This document shows positions 46,901 to 57,974 of a stretch of 64,000 nucleotides of DNA, in pieces. The notes below the pieces were generated by a model, which was given only the letters and a program-made list of their open reading frames with translations, made no database searches and was not told the DNA's origin. The DNA is taken from assembly GCA_030063045.1 (NCBI GenBank), contig JAQSEB010000137.1, positions 744,001-808,000 on the forward strand, read 5' to 3'. This DNA is from Pratylenchus scribneri. Its lineage: Eukaryota > Nematoda > Chromadorea > Rhabditida > Pratylenchidae. Within the stretch, counting starts at the first letter, position 1; each line of letters begins with the position of its first letter. The position numbers and the translations under genes are program-made.

Positions 46901-47776
46901 TTAATTTTATGCTCCAAATTTATTTGTGTTCATTTCCTTTCCTTGCAAATTTGATTAAATAAATCATAAAAAATTTTCGTGTACTCAATTTCTCCCCTTT
47001 CAGCAATTTCCCAAAGCTCTAATTTCCGGCTGTCTCATCCGCAGCCGTGCGTGTGTTAAATAAATAGTCAGTCCGGCATAATATTTTGGCATTTCCTCCC
47101 ATTCATCCATCCTAAAGTAAACAATAAATAAAACGGCGGATTGTCGTCTTCATTCATTTAAAAGAGTTGCACCAAATTTACGGCATCTTCGTGCCAACTA
47201 CTCCACTTTTGGCCGTCTTGTTTACCCACCAAACACAAACACAACTGACTGACTGACTGGCCACTTCCATTTTGCGCCAGGTCCATTGCCCACTTCCATC
47301 GTCGCTCATCGCCCAACAAAAACTCCCAAAGGGATTTCCTTCATCCGCTTTTGGCCCAACGGACATTGACCCCTTCTGCCTGCTACTGCGCCGCCCATTT
47401 CCACCCACCAGACGCTTTAAATAGCCTCAAAGTCAACTGTGAAAGGCCATAAATGGTTAAAATGCCACCAAAATTCATCCCAATGCCGCATCTGCCCCTT
47501 TCATCAAAGCCGTCATCCACCGAAAAGCTGTCATCAGTGGGGTGGTTCTCTTCCAATCTCATCAGCCGGGCACAAAAGACTCCAACAATTGTCCCCAGAT
47601 TTTCCCTCGAATCCCATTCCTTGCCCAAAAATATGTCGCCCATGGAAATGATGATGCCAATTTCGGCACCCCCAACAACGACAACATCAAAAATGCTAAC
47701 AATGGAAATGGATGGGAAGGCAGCAGAGGCCAATGTGCATTCATTTGAGGGTGCAAAAAAGCAACGGCATACAACA

Positions 47777-48832
47777 ATGGTAGCAAAAACCGGCAGCAGA
47801 ATGATGGCACCTTTGTCAGGCTTATTCATTTTTATGATCTGCTTCATTTTTGCTATATTTTTTGCCAATATTCAATCAGCCGAAGGGTTTGTTCATTTTT
47901 AAAATTTTTAAATTAATATTTAGCAATTTTACAAAAAAAAATTATTAATTTTTATGCATTTTTAATAATGAAATTTTTTGACAAAATTTTATTAAAATTC
48001 ATAAATTTAAATTAGCATTAAATCATTTATGTTCTTTCACAATATTTATATTTATTTTGTAATTAATTAATGAGAAGACCAAAAAATTTTACGCCACCAA
48101 CACCAGCCATTTATATCCGCAGATAATTTTTATTTATCATTTAAATATGTTTTAATCTTTATGTTCCAACCAATCAAAGATCAAAAAACCAAAGCTGCTA
48201 ATTAATTAGAAAATGGCGTTTATTATAGGTAGGAACTTGGAAGAATGGGACAAAAACATAGGAAATAAACATATTAATAAATTTTTGATTTCCCCAGGGA
48301 CAGGTGGATTCAATTATTATTCCCATAAATATAGAATTATAATAGAACAAAATATTTGTGGGTGGGAATTGGATAATAATAAAAATATGGAAATGCATAA
48401 TAATTGGAAATGACGGAATTAAAAAATAAAATAACAAATATGGAAAAATAATAATTATTAAAATAAATTATTTAAATATTTCAGCTATAATATCGACAGA
48501 CTCTACAACAATGGAGGGAATGGGGGATTGAGTGAGGCCCAACAATTGGCAATGTTTCGGCAATTCCAGAATGCCGATGAATTGTGGAGGTCAACCAAAA
48601 AATCACCGGAATTCAATAAAGTCTGTCCATTGAATTTAGATTTTATTTATTCTTAAATTTTAGTTAACAAAATTCAATGGAAACGGTGCCCGAAATTGTT
48701 TCTTCACACCAATTCAATGCATGCTTCAACATGTGAATTTAATTTTAATTTTATTAATTAAAAAATTCAATTAAGGATGTGAACAAATTGCGTCGAATGG
48801 TGGATCCGGCGGATATTGGCCAAGTACCATGA
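47777..48832 (+). CDS. Allatostatin-C-like neuropeptide precursor candidate
   Basis: Four exons (47777-47886, 48485-48620, 48664-48732, 48776-48832) give 123 residues. The chosen start yields MVAKTGSR then the hydrophobic run SGLFIFMICFIFAIFFANIQ, a good signal peptide; the frame is open further upstream to 47453, but that stretch looks like 5' untranslated sequence. A Gly/Asn-rich spacer (LYNNGGNGGLSEAQQLAMFR) follows, then NGARNCFFTPIQCMLQHD and a basic helix VNKLRRMVDP. The loop C-FFTPIQ-C has the six-residue spacing and aromatic-Phe-x-Pro-Ile core of arthropod allatostatin C (C-YFNPIS-C, established), a somatostatin-related peptide. The peptide is split across the last two introns. A loop of the same type is encoded at 21958-22485. 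Peptide function is inferred, not shown. Confidence 0.68.
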
Positions 48833-49478
48833 TTGGATGGGACAAATGGAAATGATGAAATTAACCCATTTTTGAAAAACATAAATTATTTCCGAATCTA
48901 AATGGACTAGAAAATGCGTAATTGAATACTAAAATACATCAATGTTTGTGAAAATAAAAGTTGCCGTGAATTTGATTATTATTTTATTTCTTCTTCCAAC
49001 ATCCAATCAAATAAACATGTTCTCCGCTTTTCAATTTTTCAAATCCACTTTGTCCGGGGGAAAATGCAGGCCTCAAACTTTGTTTGAAAATCCGAATCCA
49101 CCAAGGCATCTACTTCCAAGAACAAATAAAAAAGGAAAATTTTTGGTACTAAAAATTTTTGTTGGCCATATAGTTTTCGATTTCTAATAAATCAGAAACC
49201 GTTGAGACCCTACAAACTTTATGCCAATTTGTAGATATCTTCGAGAAGCATCGAATTATTTAACAGGTATTGGGCCAAAATTAAAGGATTTTCAATCGTT
49301 TAAACCATTTTTACGGTTTTTTGTTTTAGGGCCAAGACTTGACATTTCATATATCAATCGATGCGTCTCGATGAGATCTATAAATTGGTATAAGGTTTGT
49401 GGGGTCTAAAACTACTTTCTGATTTATTATAAGTCGAAAACTATTTTAGTGCCAAAAAATATTAATCATAAAAAAAAT
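48833..49478. other. Intergenic with a diverged foldback copy
   Basis: A frame at 48942-49187 begins with a hydrophobic run (VNLIIILFLLPTSNQ) but reads into the foldback remnant at about 49165-49440, which shares CTACAAACTTTATGCC and TGATGAGATCTATAAA-type arm sequence with the 6.8-kb palindrome. No gene is supported. Confidence 0.45.
49165..49440. mobile_element. Diverged copy of the 6.8-kb foldback element
   Basis: The left arm TTTCTAATAAATCAGAAACC and right arm CTGATTTATTATAAGTCGAA are inverted, with TCGATGCGTCTCGATGAGAT near the right arm and GGGCCAAAATTAAAGGATTT in the centre. Identity to the palindrome is partial, so this is an older insertion. Confidence 0.75.
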
Positions 49479-50914
49479 TTAAATTTGATTCACCCTATCC
49501 AATAATGCTTCATATCTGGCTGAGGTTAAATGCATTCCCCGAAGGATTTGTTCATTTACTTTTTCCAGACTAATTAATTCCATTCCGGTATTAAAGGCAA
49601 ATGCCAATGTTCGATTAATCTATCAAAAATAAATTCATTAATTTTAATTAATTAATTAATTTACATCATTTTGACTTCTCCGTATGTCCGCCCAACAAAA
49701 ATATCCACCAATTTTAAGTACGCTAATAAATATTTGATAATTATTGTCATTGTACAATTTACCGTTGAACTTCGCAAATAAATTTTCGTTCTCCCTCCTC
49801 ACCATAACAATGGCTGCTTTCAACATTGAGGAGAATATCAAAGGAATTGGAGGGAAATGGCAAAAACTGGGCAATTCCATTAATGATAGGAATGTTTGGA
49901 GGAAAATATTTATTTGGTGGTGGATGAGGATCAATGCCAACAATGGATTCCAATTCAGGATGAACTCTATAAATATTCAAAAATAATTATAAATATTGTA
50001 AAAGCTCTTTTAACACCCCATGGGGAATTATATTCAACCTTTTAAAAATTGGAAAAATTTAGGGTCTAAAACTCCTCAATTTGTGGATATTTTTGAATAA
50101 ATTATGATGGATTTTATAGAGCTTTAGGGAACTAAGAAAATGAATACAAAATTTTTTAAAGTTCACCCTGTGAGAGAATTTATGGATTCTCAAAGTCGAG
50201 GGTGGGGAATTATTAGAGAGGGGGAAATTAAAAGTTACAGTAAAAATACTGTAACAGTTCTCTGAATTCTCCGCACTCTAATAATTCCCCGCAGCCCAAT
50301 CTTCTTCGATTTGGAGCCATAGCTCCTTTTAATAGTAAGTCGAACTTTTAAAAATTTCATAAATGCATTTTCTAAGTTCCCTAAAGTTCTACAAAATCCA
50401 CTATAATTTGTTCAAAAATGTCCACAAATTAAGGAATTAAATTCAAAATTTTCTTTTTAGGGATTGAAAAATAATTCTCCATGGGAATTAATAATTAAAA
50501 CAGGTTATACGGTAAATCATCCCAATGAAATAACCTTTGAATCCAACATAATCCGCCACCCAAACCACATCCAACTTCCAGCAATTTTCTTCCATCCAAA
50601 TTAGCATAAATTGGACATTGGGCCAATGTTCTTTCATAAAGCAGTGAATGGGCTCTGAGGGCGCGACCATCAATTGAATTCGGAAAATTGTCCAAAAGTA
50701 AATTTACAGATTCGGAAATTCTGGCAATGAATTTTTAATTTTTTAAAATTTTTATTTTCAACTTGTTTGTTTTATCCTCATCAAAACCAAGATTCAAAAA
50801 TTGGACATCGACGAAATTTCTTTGAACAAATGAAAGGAGAGAATAAAGCAAAAATCGATAGAAGAAATTTAGCCAAAATGATCGAATTTTATTGTAAATA
50901 TTTTGGATTTTCAT
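49479..50914 (-). CDS. Class I SAM-dependent methyltransferase
   Basis: Five exons (50914-50763, 50720-50535, 49966-49763, 49722-49665, 49619-49479) give 246 residues. The N-terminal helix region (FWLNFFYRFLLYSLLSF) could be a membrane anchor. Motif I is LLEVGCGLGGGLCW (SAM-binding), motif II is FPSNSFDILLNVESSHCYG, and motif III is EVQRVLKIGGYFCWADIR, typical of Methyltransf_11. The NVESSHCY segment recalls mycobacterial phthiotriolone-type methyltransferases (from memory of the family), so the substrate may be a lipid or polyketide-like molecule; this is inference. The motif I exon ends at 50535 and the next begins at 49966 because a foldback element (50024-50488) fills the intron. The N-terminus could be extended by an unseen exon. 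Confidence 0.78.
50024..50488. mobile_element. Foldback (MITE-like) element in methyltransferase intron
   Basis: The left end CCCCATGGGGAATTATATTC and the right end, read inverted, CCCATGGAGAATTATTTTTC open arms of about 150 bp that also share CAATTTGTGGAYATTTTTGA and CTTTAGGGAACT. The centre has a small CAGTAAAAATACTG hairpin and CCGCAGCCC. It is non-coding. Confidence 0.85.
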
Positions 50915-51539
50915 TTTGGAAGATTGGATTAGAATTGATTTTATGTGGATCGACAATCGATGGGAAATGTAATATAATATTAATAATGTTGCGCGAAGGT
51001 CGCATTATAATTTGATAGAAGTGAATGAACCAGTTTTGATGGAAACACCGAAGAGCAACAGCACCCAATAAGCCAATTAGATATAAAAATTTAATTATAT
51101 AATATCAGTCAAATTTTTATATAATTTTTTATAAACAAAAATTAATTTGGATTAACCATAATAACTAAAAATAAAAATATTCGATAAAATTTTATTATTT
51201 TTGATTGACTTTTAGGAAATGTTCTTTGTGCTGAACTTTGAGGCAAATAAAAATGGAAAACAACAACAACCACTCTCGCATTAAAGGAGGATTGGGAGGG
51301 GAGGGTATACTTTTATAAATAAACAACTTTTAATAATCATTTTGTTCGTCAATATAAACAGCCAAAAGCAGGCGAGAATTCTCCCACAAAGCATTCCACC
51401 AAAATAGAATTCACCTCATTTTAATATTTTTTCCCAAAATCTCTTTATTTTAATATTTTTCAATTTTCCATGTAAAATTACTAATATTTAATTCTTTCAA
51501 AATTTTTAGAATTTTTCCCAATTTCAAATTCAAAAAACG
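50915..51539. other. Intergenic
   Basis: AT-rich gap between the divergent methyltransferase and ubiquitin-like genes. No supported feature. Confidence 0.5.
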
Positions 51540-51806
51540 ATGCCAATTTTTTTGATCAACCAAGATGGACGAAAATATTCGGTTGATGAAAACCGAACGG
51601 TCGGAGAAGTGGCCGAACGGCTCAAAACGCTGCCCGGCACTGCCAGCAACAAAGTTGCACTAATTGGGCCGGACAATAAGGAATTACAGGTAAAATCAAT
51701 GCTCAAAAAATATAAATTTTAAAAAAATTTAATTTTCCAGCCGAGCCTCACTTTTGCCCAGCAAGGACTGTCCAATGGAATGGAGGTGTTGGCAATGGGA
51801 GTTTGA
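51540..51806 (+). CDS. Small ubiquitin-like (beta-grasp) protein
   Basis: Two exons (51540-51689, 51741-51806) give 71 residues. MPIFLINQDGRKYSVDENRT is a beta-hairpin start, VGEVAERLKTLPG fits the central helix, and VALIGPDNKELQ then LSNGMEVLAMGV fit the later strands and the NGM-V-L turn of ubiquitin folds. It lacks the terminal Gly-Gly needed for conjugation (established requirement), so it is probably a stand-alone ubiquitin-like domain, or a short fragment of a larger protein. No named orthologue is recognised. Confidence 0.65.
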
Positions 51807-52438
51807 AGAAAGTTGGATGAATTGAAAAAATAAATAATTAACCAAATTGGAATTATTTTCAAATCAAATTGATTAGTTGGAGTAAATCGTACCAAATAAT
51901 ATTAATTATTAACATTTAATATTCAATCGACAATTTTTGTGACTCTGTTATATTGAGTGAATAAAAAATATTTCTTAAAAATTCCATCAATTTTAAATAG
52001 GATTTTTCAAAATATATATAAATCAGTTGAAGTGTGATCAAATTGTAAAGTAAATGAAAAAGAAAAGTAAAGAGATTTCAGAAATAGAATTATTGATCAT
52101 AAATCTTTAATCCAACGGAAATGTTTGGCCTAAATTGAAGCTTATAGAAATAAAAATGAATTAATCCATATGCCTTAATAAAGTAATAGCCAATTTCCCA
52201 TAAATTATATTTTATTATTATTTCTATTTTATTTATTATATAATAAAATTATTCCACATATTATGGCAGGGAACCACAGGCATATATAAATTTAATGAAA
52301 TAAAAACTTTCAAATTTAAAAAATAAAATGATAATGCTAATGCCCTGGCATAAACCCTATAAAATATTTGGTAATTATTAATTAATTTTTCTATCATTAA
52401 ATTATCCACCCGTGCTCTTTCTGCTTCATTCAATGTTT
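51807..52438. other. Intergenic
   Basis: 3' gap between convergent genes. No supported feature. Confidence 0.5.
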
Positions 52439-53125
52439 TCATTTGCCTGGAGGAATATACACGTAGCAAGATTGACTTTTACAAACTCCCGAACAGCATT
52501 GTTCGCTACCAGCACAGGCTGAAAAAAATATTAATTATAATTATTTTTCATCAAAAAAATATAATTTTCTTTGAATTATATTAAATAATTTATTCAACTT
52601 GGCTATTATTAAATTAATTAATCCGCATGACTTCTCCTTATTTGTGATATATTGTGAGTGAAATCAGAGTCACCGTTATTAAGTTAGGGGCCTACAATGA
52701 AATATCATTTACGTTTTCGCACTGCAATACTTGACAACCATTTTAAGAGTTTTGAATTCTGAACACTGGCAAATTGTAAGCACTTGTATTTTTTAAAATT
52801 TAAACTCGAAATGAAAGTCATTATAATTATATCATAGAGATAGAGATTATGCCATAACATTTTATTATTCCAAATTTTCTTACCTGAATTGGCTCCTAGA
52901 CAAGGTTGGCAAAATCTGCATGGTTGATAATCACACTCCGGTAAGTTATACAAAATATTGCATTTAGTTCCTGCTGGGCAATCGGCATGCCCAGTACAAT
53001 CTTCAAAATGAATTGTCTAATTAATATTATTATTATCATCAAATTTGACTTCCTGCTCCAAAAACAGAATTTGTTAGGCTAGGAATTGATATTATAAGAA
53101 TGATGAGAAGTAAATGGGCAAACAT
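52439..53125 (-). CDS. Small secreted cysteine-rich protein (12 Cys)
   Basis: Three exons (53125-53050, 53000-52884, 52518-52439) give 90 residues. Residues 1-21 are a signal peptide (MFAHLLLIILIISIPSL...). The mature part contains NCTGHADCPAGTKCN, PECDYQPCRFCQPCLGA and ACAGSEQCCSGVCKSQSC: twelve cysteines, an even number, fitting an extracellular disulfide fold. The C-x5-DC-x4-C and EQCCSG-x-C patterns resemble dickkopf/colipase-like or WAP-like cores, but I cannot assign a family. All three exons join in phase, and a 365-nt intron separates the last two. Confidence 0.75.
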
Positions 53126-53705
53126 TTTTATTTTTAATGAATTAATGAATTTTATGAGAATTTATTTAATTTGACATTCAAATGAATTTTATGCAATTCT
53201 TATATTGGAAAAGTCATGGGTAATAATAATAGTAATATGTTTATTATGCTAATATTCTCCTATTAGTTCCATGTTCGTCTGATTGACGCAAATGGAAATG
53301 CACATTTATTCATTTTCATGTTCAAAACAATATTCAAATTGAATAATGTTTGGCAATAGGAAAGTTATTTGGAAGGATTAAATATAGTAGAAATTATGGA
53401 GTATCAAGCGAAAATGAAAGAATGGGCCGGCCTCAAATTTGCATGAAATGGGAGATTCTCATAAATGCTAAATGCACACGGAACTATAATTGCCAATCGT
53501 AAATTTAGACAAATAATTTTATAAATAATTAATCCAATGAATGTAATATGCAACTACATTTTTTGTAAATAAATACATAAACATAAGCAAGTTGGCGTTT
53601 ATTTGGATTGGAATAAAACAAAAGAATATCCTTCTTTATACACTTTCATTTATACAAGATACATGTTGAAGTAAAGATGGTAATGAATGTTTTTTACGAT
53701 TAAAT
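53126..53705. other. Intergenic
   Basis: Gap between two - strand genes; no supported feature. Confidence 0.5.
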
Positions 53706-55312
53706 TTACACTTTAATCATTTGAATTGGATTTGCCGAATGTCTTTTTGGTTTTGTATCGTCGATCACATTCAAATTCCTAGCAATTGCCACTGACGCGT
53801 GTCTTTTGTTGCTAACAAATTTTACATTCGTCACAACGGTTGTATTCCCCTTTCCATTCGCACCAAACAATTTGCCCAAAAATGGGATGAAATTGATAAA
53901 TGCCCGTCGATAATCGTTGCTTTATTATAATTAAGGGAATATTATTTTAATGAAAATTTATTATTCTTTAATTATTTTCTGATATTTTACAATAATTTCA
54001 CTTTTAATTTGCTTTATTTTATATCGAAAATTATTAAAAATATATTTTAATCTATTCATATTGCATCCTGCAATAATCGCTTATCTTTTGGATTTTCCAA
54101 AAATATATTTATAAAAAAAGTAAATTTGGCTTTTCGGTTTACCTGAAATTGAAGAGAATGATTGCATTTGAGCAGGAGGCCAAATGTGCCAAATGTTTGG
54201 CCACCGTTTCGATCACAAATAAAAACTCTGTGGAACTTTTTGGCTTGGTTATCAGACCCAATTTTTTGGTCAGACGATAAACAGTCACTGGGATGAAACC
54301 GAAAGATTCAGTGAGCAAAATGAAAAAAAGTGTCCTCAGCATATGCCGATTATTCTGTTGATTTAGAGAATCTGCAATTGGTCTTTGATTTTTATTATAA
54401 ATTATCGTTTTTAATAAATATTTTTACGGTTATTTTTAATTTTGAATGTTTGTCTGCTGATCACCATCCATAGGCTCATATATGCAGAAATTGCCACAAT
54501 TTCCCATATTAAATTGACTGCATATAAAACTGCCTCATGCATATCCAATGTGGATTCAATACCGCCACATTCAATTAATCTGAAAATTAGGAATAAATTA
54601 TATTTTTAAAGTTGATAAATAAATTCATTTTTTATATTTTAATTTGAATTTTACAATAAAAATTATTAATTTATTTTTAATGGAATAATATTTTCCATAT
54701 TTTTTGTTGAATTTTTTCCCACTTTGTTGGCTTATTCAATGCAGCCTGCAATGCCAAATATATTAGGATGCTTGCATTGGCAGCAATGATGCCGAAAATT
54801 ATTAGGAAATAAAATGGCCTTTTGAATTTTAGTTGCCTAAAAAATTCAAAAATTATTTAATCCTATAATTTTAATTGCCTAATTGGGCAAATGGCACTGA
54901 ACAGTCGGTCGAATGCAATTGCCACCATCAGCACAAATACAGCGGAATAAATGGCCATCCGAGGGCCCATTATTATGAAACAGAGCCGATTGGTCATCAT
55001 CAAATCCGAATTGCCTTGATAGATCAACAAAAATAGGTCCAATGCATCATTCAAATCAAATGCGAGCAGGCAAAATTCATAGAGGGCCCGAAATAATTTT
55101 AGAACATTATAAATATTTTTAAAATACCAGCAGTGAATAATTTTTAATTGACTAATTGGAATTTATTATTAATTTTATAAATAAAATACCAAAAGGATAT
55201 TGCAATTCCCATTTAGCCATGGGGCTCGTATTGTGATGTAGATTATAGTGGAATTGAGCAAAATTCCAGCAATGGAAAGGAGCCCTTTGGTGATAGTGTC
55301 CCATTCCTCCAT
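53706..55312 (-). CDS. srsx-type serpentine receptor
   Basis: Six exons (55312-55190, 55087-54879, 54836-54723, 54579-54428, 54371-54143, 53919-53706) give about 346 residues. Features are GLLSIAGILLNSTIIYITIR (TM1), GNCNILL then ALYEFCLLAFDLNDALDLFL (TM2), AVFVLMVAIAFDRLFSAICP (TM3, FDRL-A-P motif), FYFLIIFGIIAANASILIYL (TM4), LYAVNLIWEIVAISAYMSLW (TM5), LFFILLTESFGFIPVTVY (TM6), and SNAIILFNFSNDYRRAF (TM7 with the S-x-DYR end typical of Srsx). The tail is basic. The intron before exon 2 has no AG at the in-phase junction; TTTCGG stands where TTTCAG is expected. The intron after exon 2 is GC-AG (AG|GCAATT). The ATG at 55312 gives a very short N-terminus, usual for the family. Confidence 0.8.
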
Positions 55313-56302
55313 CAAATTCTAAAGAGAAAAGAATATTTAAATAAAAATTACTCTAAAATGGGTGGATAAATAAAAAGTCAAAAATAATTTAGTAAAGAAC
55401 ATTTGAAAACTAAGGCAAATTTATTTAAAATTAACAGAAATTATAAAAATATTATAAAACTGGCATTTCATGCTGCATATTTTCCACAAATTAGTTCAAC
55501 TCATTTTAAAGTGCTTATTGTGAATTCGCATTTGTATTAAAGTGCTTTATTTTAAATTTTGAAATTTCAAAGAATTAACTTCTTCCACATGATGTGTGTA
55601 AAATGGTGGCAGCATATTGATTTTCCCACAGTATGAATTTATATTTAATATTAAAAATTTCGCACGCAAATTTATTCTTAGAAATTCATAGCTCCGCTTA
55701 TTATTCGTACGGAATTGATTCCACAAAAGACAAAGGGTTATACAAATGTGGGCGATTCCACCACGCAAATGAAATGCAAACAAAAATTTGTAATTAATGA
55801 AATAATAATATAAATAGAAATAATATATTTTTATTCTTAGAACTTTTTATGTGTTTTCCAAATATTTTTTGTTTTTGTTTTTCCAAACATTTTTGTTTTA
55901 TTTTTCCAAACATTTTGTGTTTTGTTTTTCCAAACATTTTTGTTTTATTTTTCCAAACATTTTGTGTTTTGTTTTTCCAAACATTTTTGTTTTATTTTTC
56001 CAAACATTTTGTGTTTTGTTTTTCCAAACATTTTTGTTTTATTTTTCCAAACATTTTGTGTTTTGTTTTTCCAAACATTTTTGTTTTATTTTTCCAAACA
56101 TTTTGTATATTTGTTTTTAAAGCTATTTATGTTTTTTAATAACAAAAATATAAAGAAATATTATATAATTTATACAATTTTAAAACAACCCGTAATAAAT
56201 GAATACAAATATAAAGAGATCAATTTAAATATTTATTTGCCATTTTACTTAATCTGCCAGTGGAATGTTGAAATTTCTAAAAAAGGAATTAAAAGAATTA
56301 AA
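55313..56302. other. Intergenic holding a satellite array
   Basis: Contains the array at 55858-56110. Beside it at 55743-55763 is CAAATGTGGGCGATTCCACC, matching the terminal motif of the 473-1549 element. No gene is supported. Confidence 0.5.
55858..56110. repeat. Tandem array related to the 603-1372 satellite
   Basis: Alternating halves TTTGTTTTTCCAAACATTTT and TTTATTTTTCCAAACATTTT form a 47-bp higher-order unit of about five copies. The shared TTT-CCAAACATTTT core ties it to the first array. Confidence 0.9.
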
Positions 56303-57913
56303 TTAAAATTGAATGGAAGCATACCCCATAAATATAAACCAATACCAAATATTGAAAACAATGAAGCAAAATGGGAAAAGTACAAGGGAAATCTTAAAAT
56401 AATTTTTTAAAAATGTTTGTGTGATTTTACTTGATCAATTTTATTTGCCGTCGATTTTGGACAATGCCAACAAAAAAATCTTTTACCACCGCAATCATGG
56501 CTTTAATAAGGGAGATAATTAAATTATTAATTTTTTATGAATTTTTTACTCTTTGCATTTTTCATCGGCATTGGGTGTTTTTGCACTGACCAAATATCCA
56601 ACAACGGCCAATCTAATAGATTAATTAATTATTTTTAATTAATTATTTTTTATTACTCAATCAATGAGGAGAAAATGAATCCCATTGCGATGAGAATCAT
56701 CACATCAATTGCCTTTATATCACTCGTTTTTGGCAAATTTGCGACCACAGATCCAAATTGATATGTCAAAGAGATTAATGAATTCACCTCAAAAGTAAAT
56801 TAATTTTCTTATTTAATGAATTAGAATTAAAATTACCCCAATCATTGTCCTCGATGGAATATTTTCTTTTCCCAAATAAAATGAAATCCAACTCATTCCC
56901 ACGGTTATGTAGGTTGGAATATAAACCTATTCTCAGTAAAAATATATTAATACTAAATAATTTATTGGATATACTTGAAGAATATAAAAGCCATAAAGTC
57001 GTTTGAATGTGAAAGTGGCAACTAATTCATTCCAAACACCGGGTGGATATAACTTTAAATTTAAAATAAATAATTATTTTATTCATATTTTATTTTACCC
57101 TTTTAACACTGGATGCTTTATAATCCACCAAAACATAATCGGGCAATGTTATATTCGGTTTAAGCAAAATAATTGGGGACAATGTCCATTCCATTTGGAC
57201 TTGATCCTAAATAAAATTATAAATTAATTATTTAAATTATTATTTACATAATTATGATTGAAGGATTCGTAGAAAAGCATGCATCTTTTAATGAAATAAT
57301 ATTGGAAATATTCTTAAATTATTGTTTACCTTTGCTGATCAATTGGAAAACGATTGAATGTATTTGAGCAAGGTCCCGTCAATTTAATTCTTCAAATGAA
57401 AATATTAAAATTAAATTTAAATAATTTATTTGCCTATAATTGTGCCAGACTGATCCATTTTCGTATCAAAAAAAGGAAAAATTATTTTAATAAATTAAAA
57501 GTAAAATATTTACAATTGAAGGAAAATATTGCTAAATGGACTTTTGTGCACGCTGGCATCCTTGCTATTCACAAAACAGCCCAATGGGTTCCATATTTTT
57601 GGCAACACTTTTGCTCCATCCACGGACATATTTCTTTAAGTAAATTAATTTATTTAATATTAATTATGCCCACTTTTTGCATGGATTCAAATGTTCAAAG
57701 GAAAGGCGGGAATCAAGCCACCATTCGGTCACATAAATGTCCAGTTCAAATTCACTGGTTATTTCAATTATTTTTGACACTTCCTGGACCCAAATCTGTC
57801 AATTAAATATTTATATTTGAATACATTTTTCATATTTTAATGACTTCAACTTCGACTCGCAAATTTCCACCTCCGGGTATTGGGATAAAAATGAAAATAT
57901 TTGCAGCAGCCAT
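56303..57913 (-). CDS. Cys-loop ligand-gated ion channel subunit (ACC/LGC type), N-terminus incomplete
   Basis: Thirteen exons (57913-57845, 57795-57674, 57633-57514, 57466-57434, 57389-57330, 57284-57248, 57206-57099, 57052-56975, 56926-56837, 56787-56657, 56612-56550, 56500-56431, 56392-56303) give 356 residues. Landmarks: [56 protein letters not shown], a Cys loop with 13 residues between cysteines ([15 protein letters not shown]), [20 protein letters not shown] (TM1), [20 protein letters not shown] (TM2), [20 protein letters not shown] (TM3) and [18 protein letters not shown] (TM4). The sequence fits nematode anion-channel subunits, though the usual PAR before TM2 is PSR. No signal peptide is present, and about 30-60 residues seem missing. 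One intron is GC-AG (after 57434); another has no 3' AG (before 57466). Confidence 0.85.
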
Positions 57914-57974
57914 TGTCAGTCCGGTAATTCACAATAATAAAATTAATATTTTCACATTTAATTCAATCAATCAG

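Larger units (their letters stand above)
42881..47776. other. Long, nearly gene-free region
   Basis: AT-rich, with many short frames but no domains. A doubtful two-exon frame is listed at 43591-43950 and a foldback at 43655-43786. Frames at 44586-44774 and 45128-45397 look signal-peptide-like or basic by composition only. 47000-47450 is more GC-rich and immediately precedes the peptide-precursor gene, so it may hold regulatory or 5' untranslated sequence. Confidence 0.45.

Noticed and set aside
47453..47776. Upstream extension of the 47.8-kb precursor (starting MVKMPPKF)
   Set aside because: It would bury the signal peptide about 110 residues inside the protein; the start at 47777 gives a normal leader.
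55849..56410. Overlapping frames reading FPNIF and FSKHF repeats
   Set aside because: They translate a tandem DNA array; one runs on antisense across the last channel exon.
57354..57806. + strand frame of 150 codons
   Set aside because: Antisense to channel exons with well-conserved Cys-loop family sequence.
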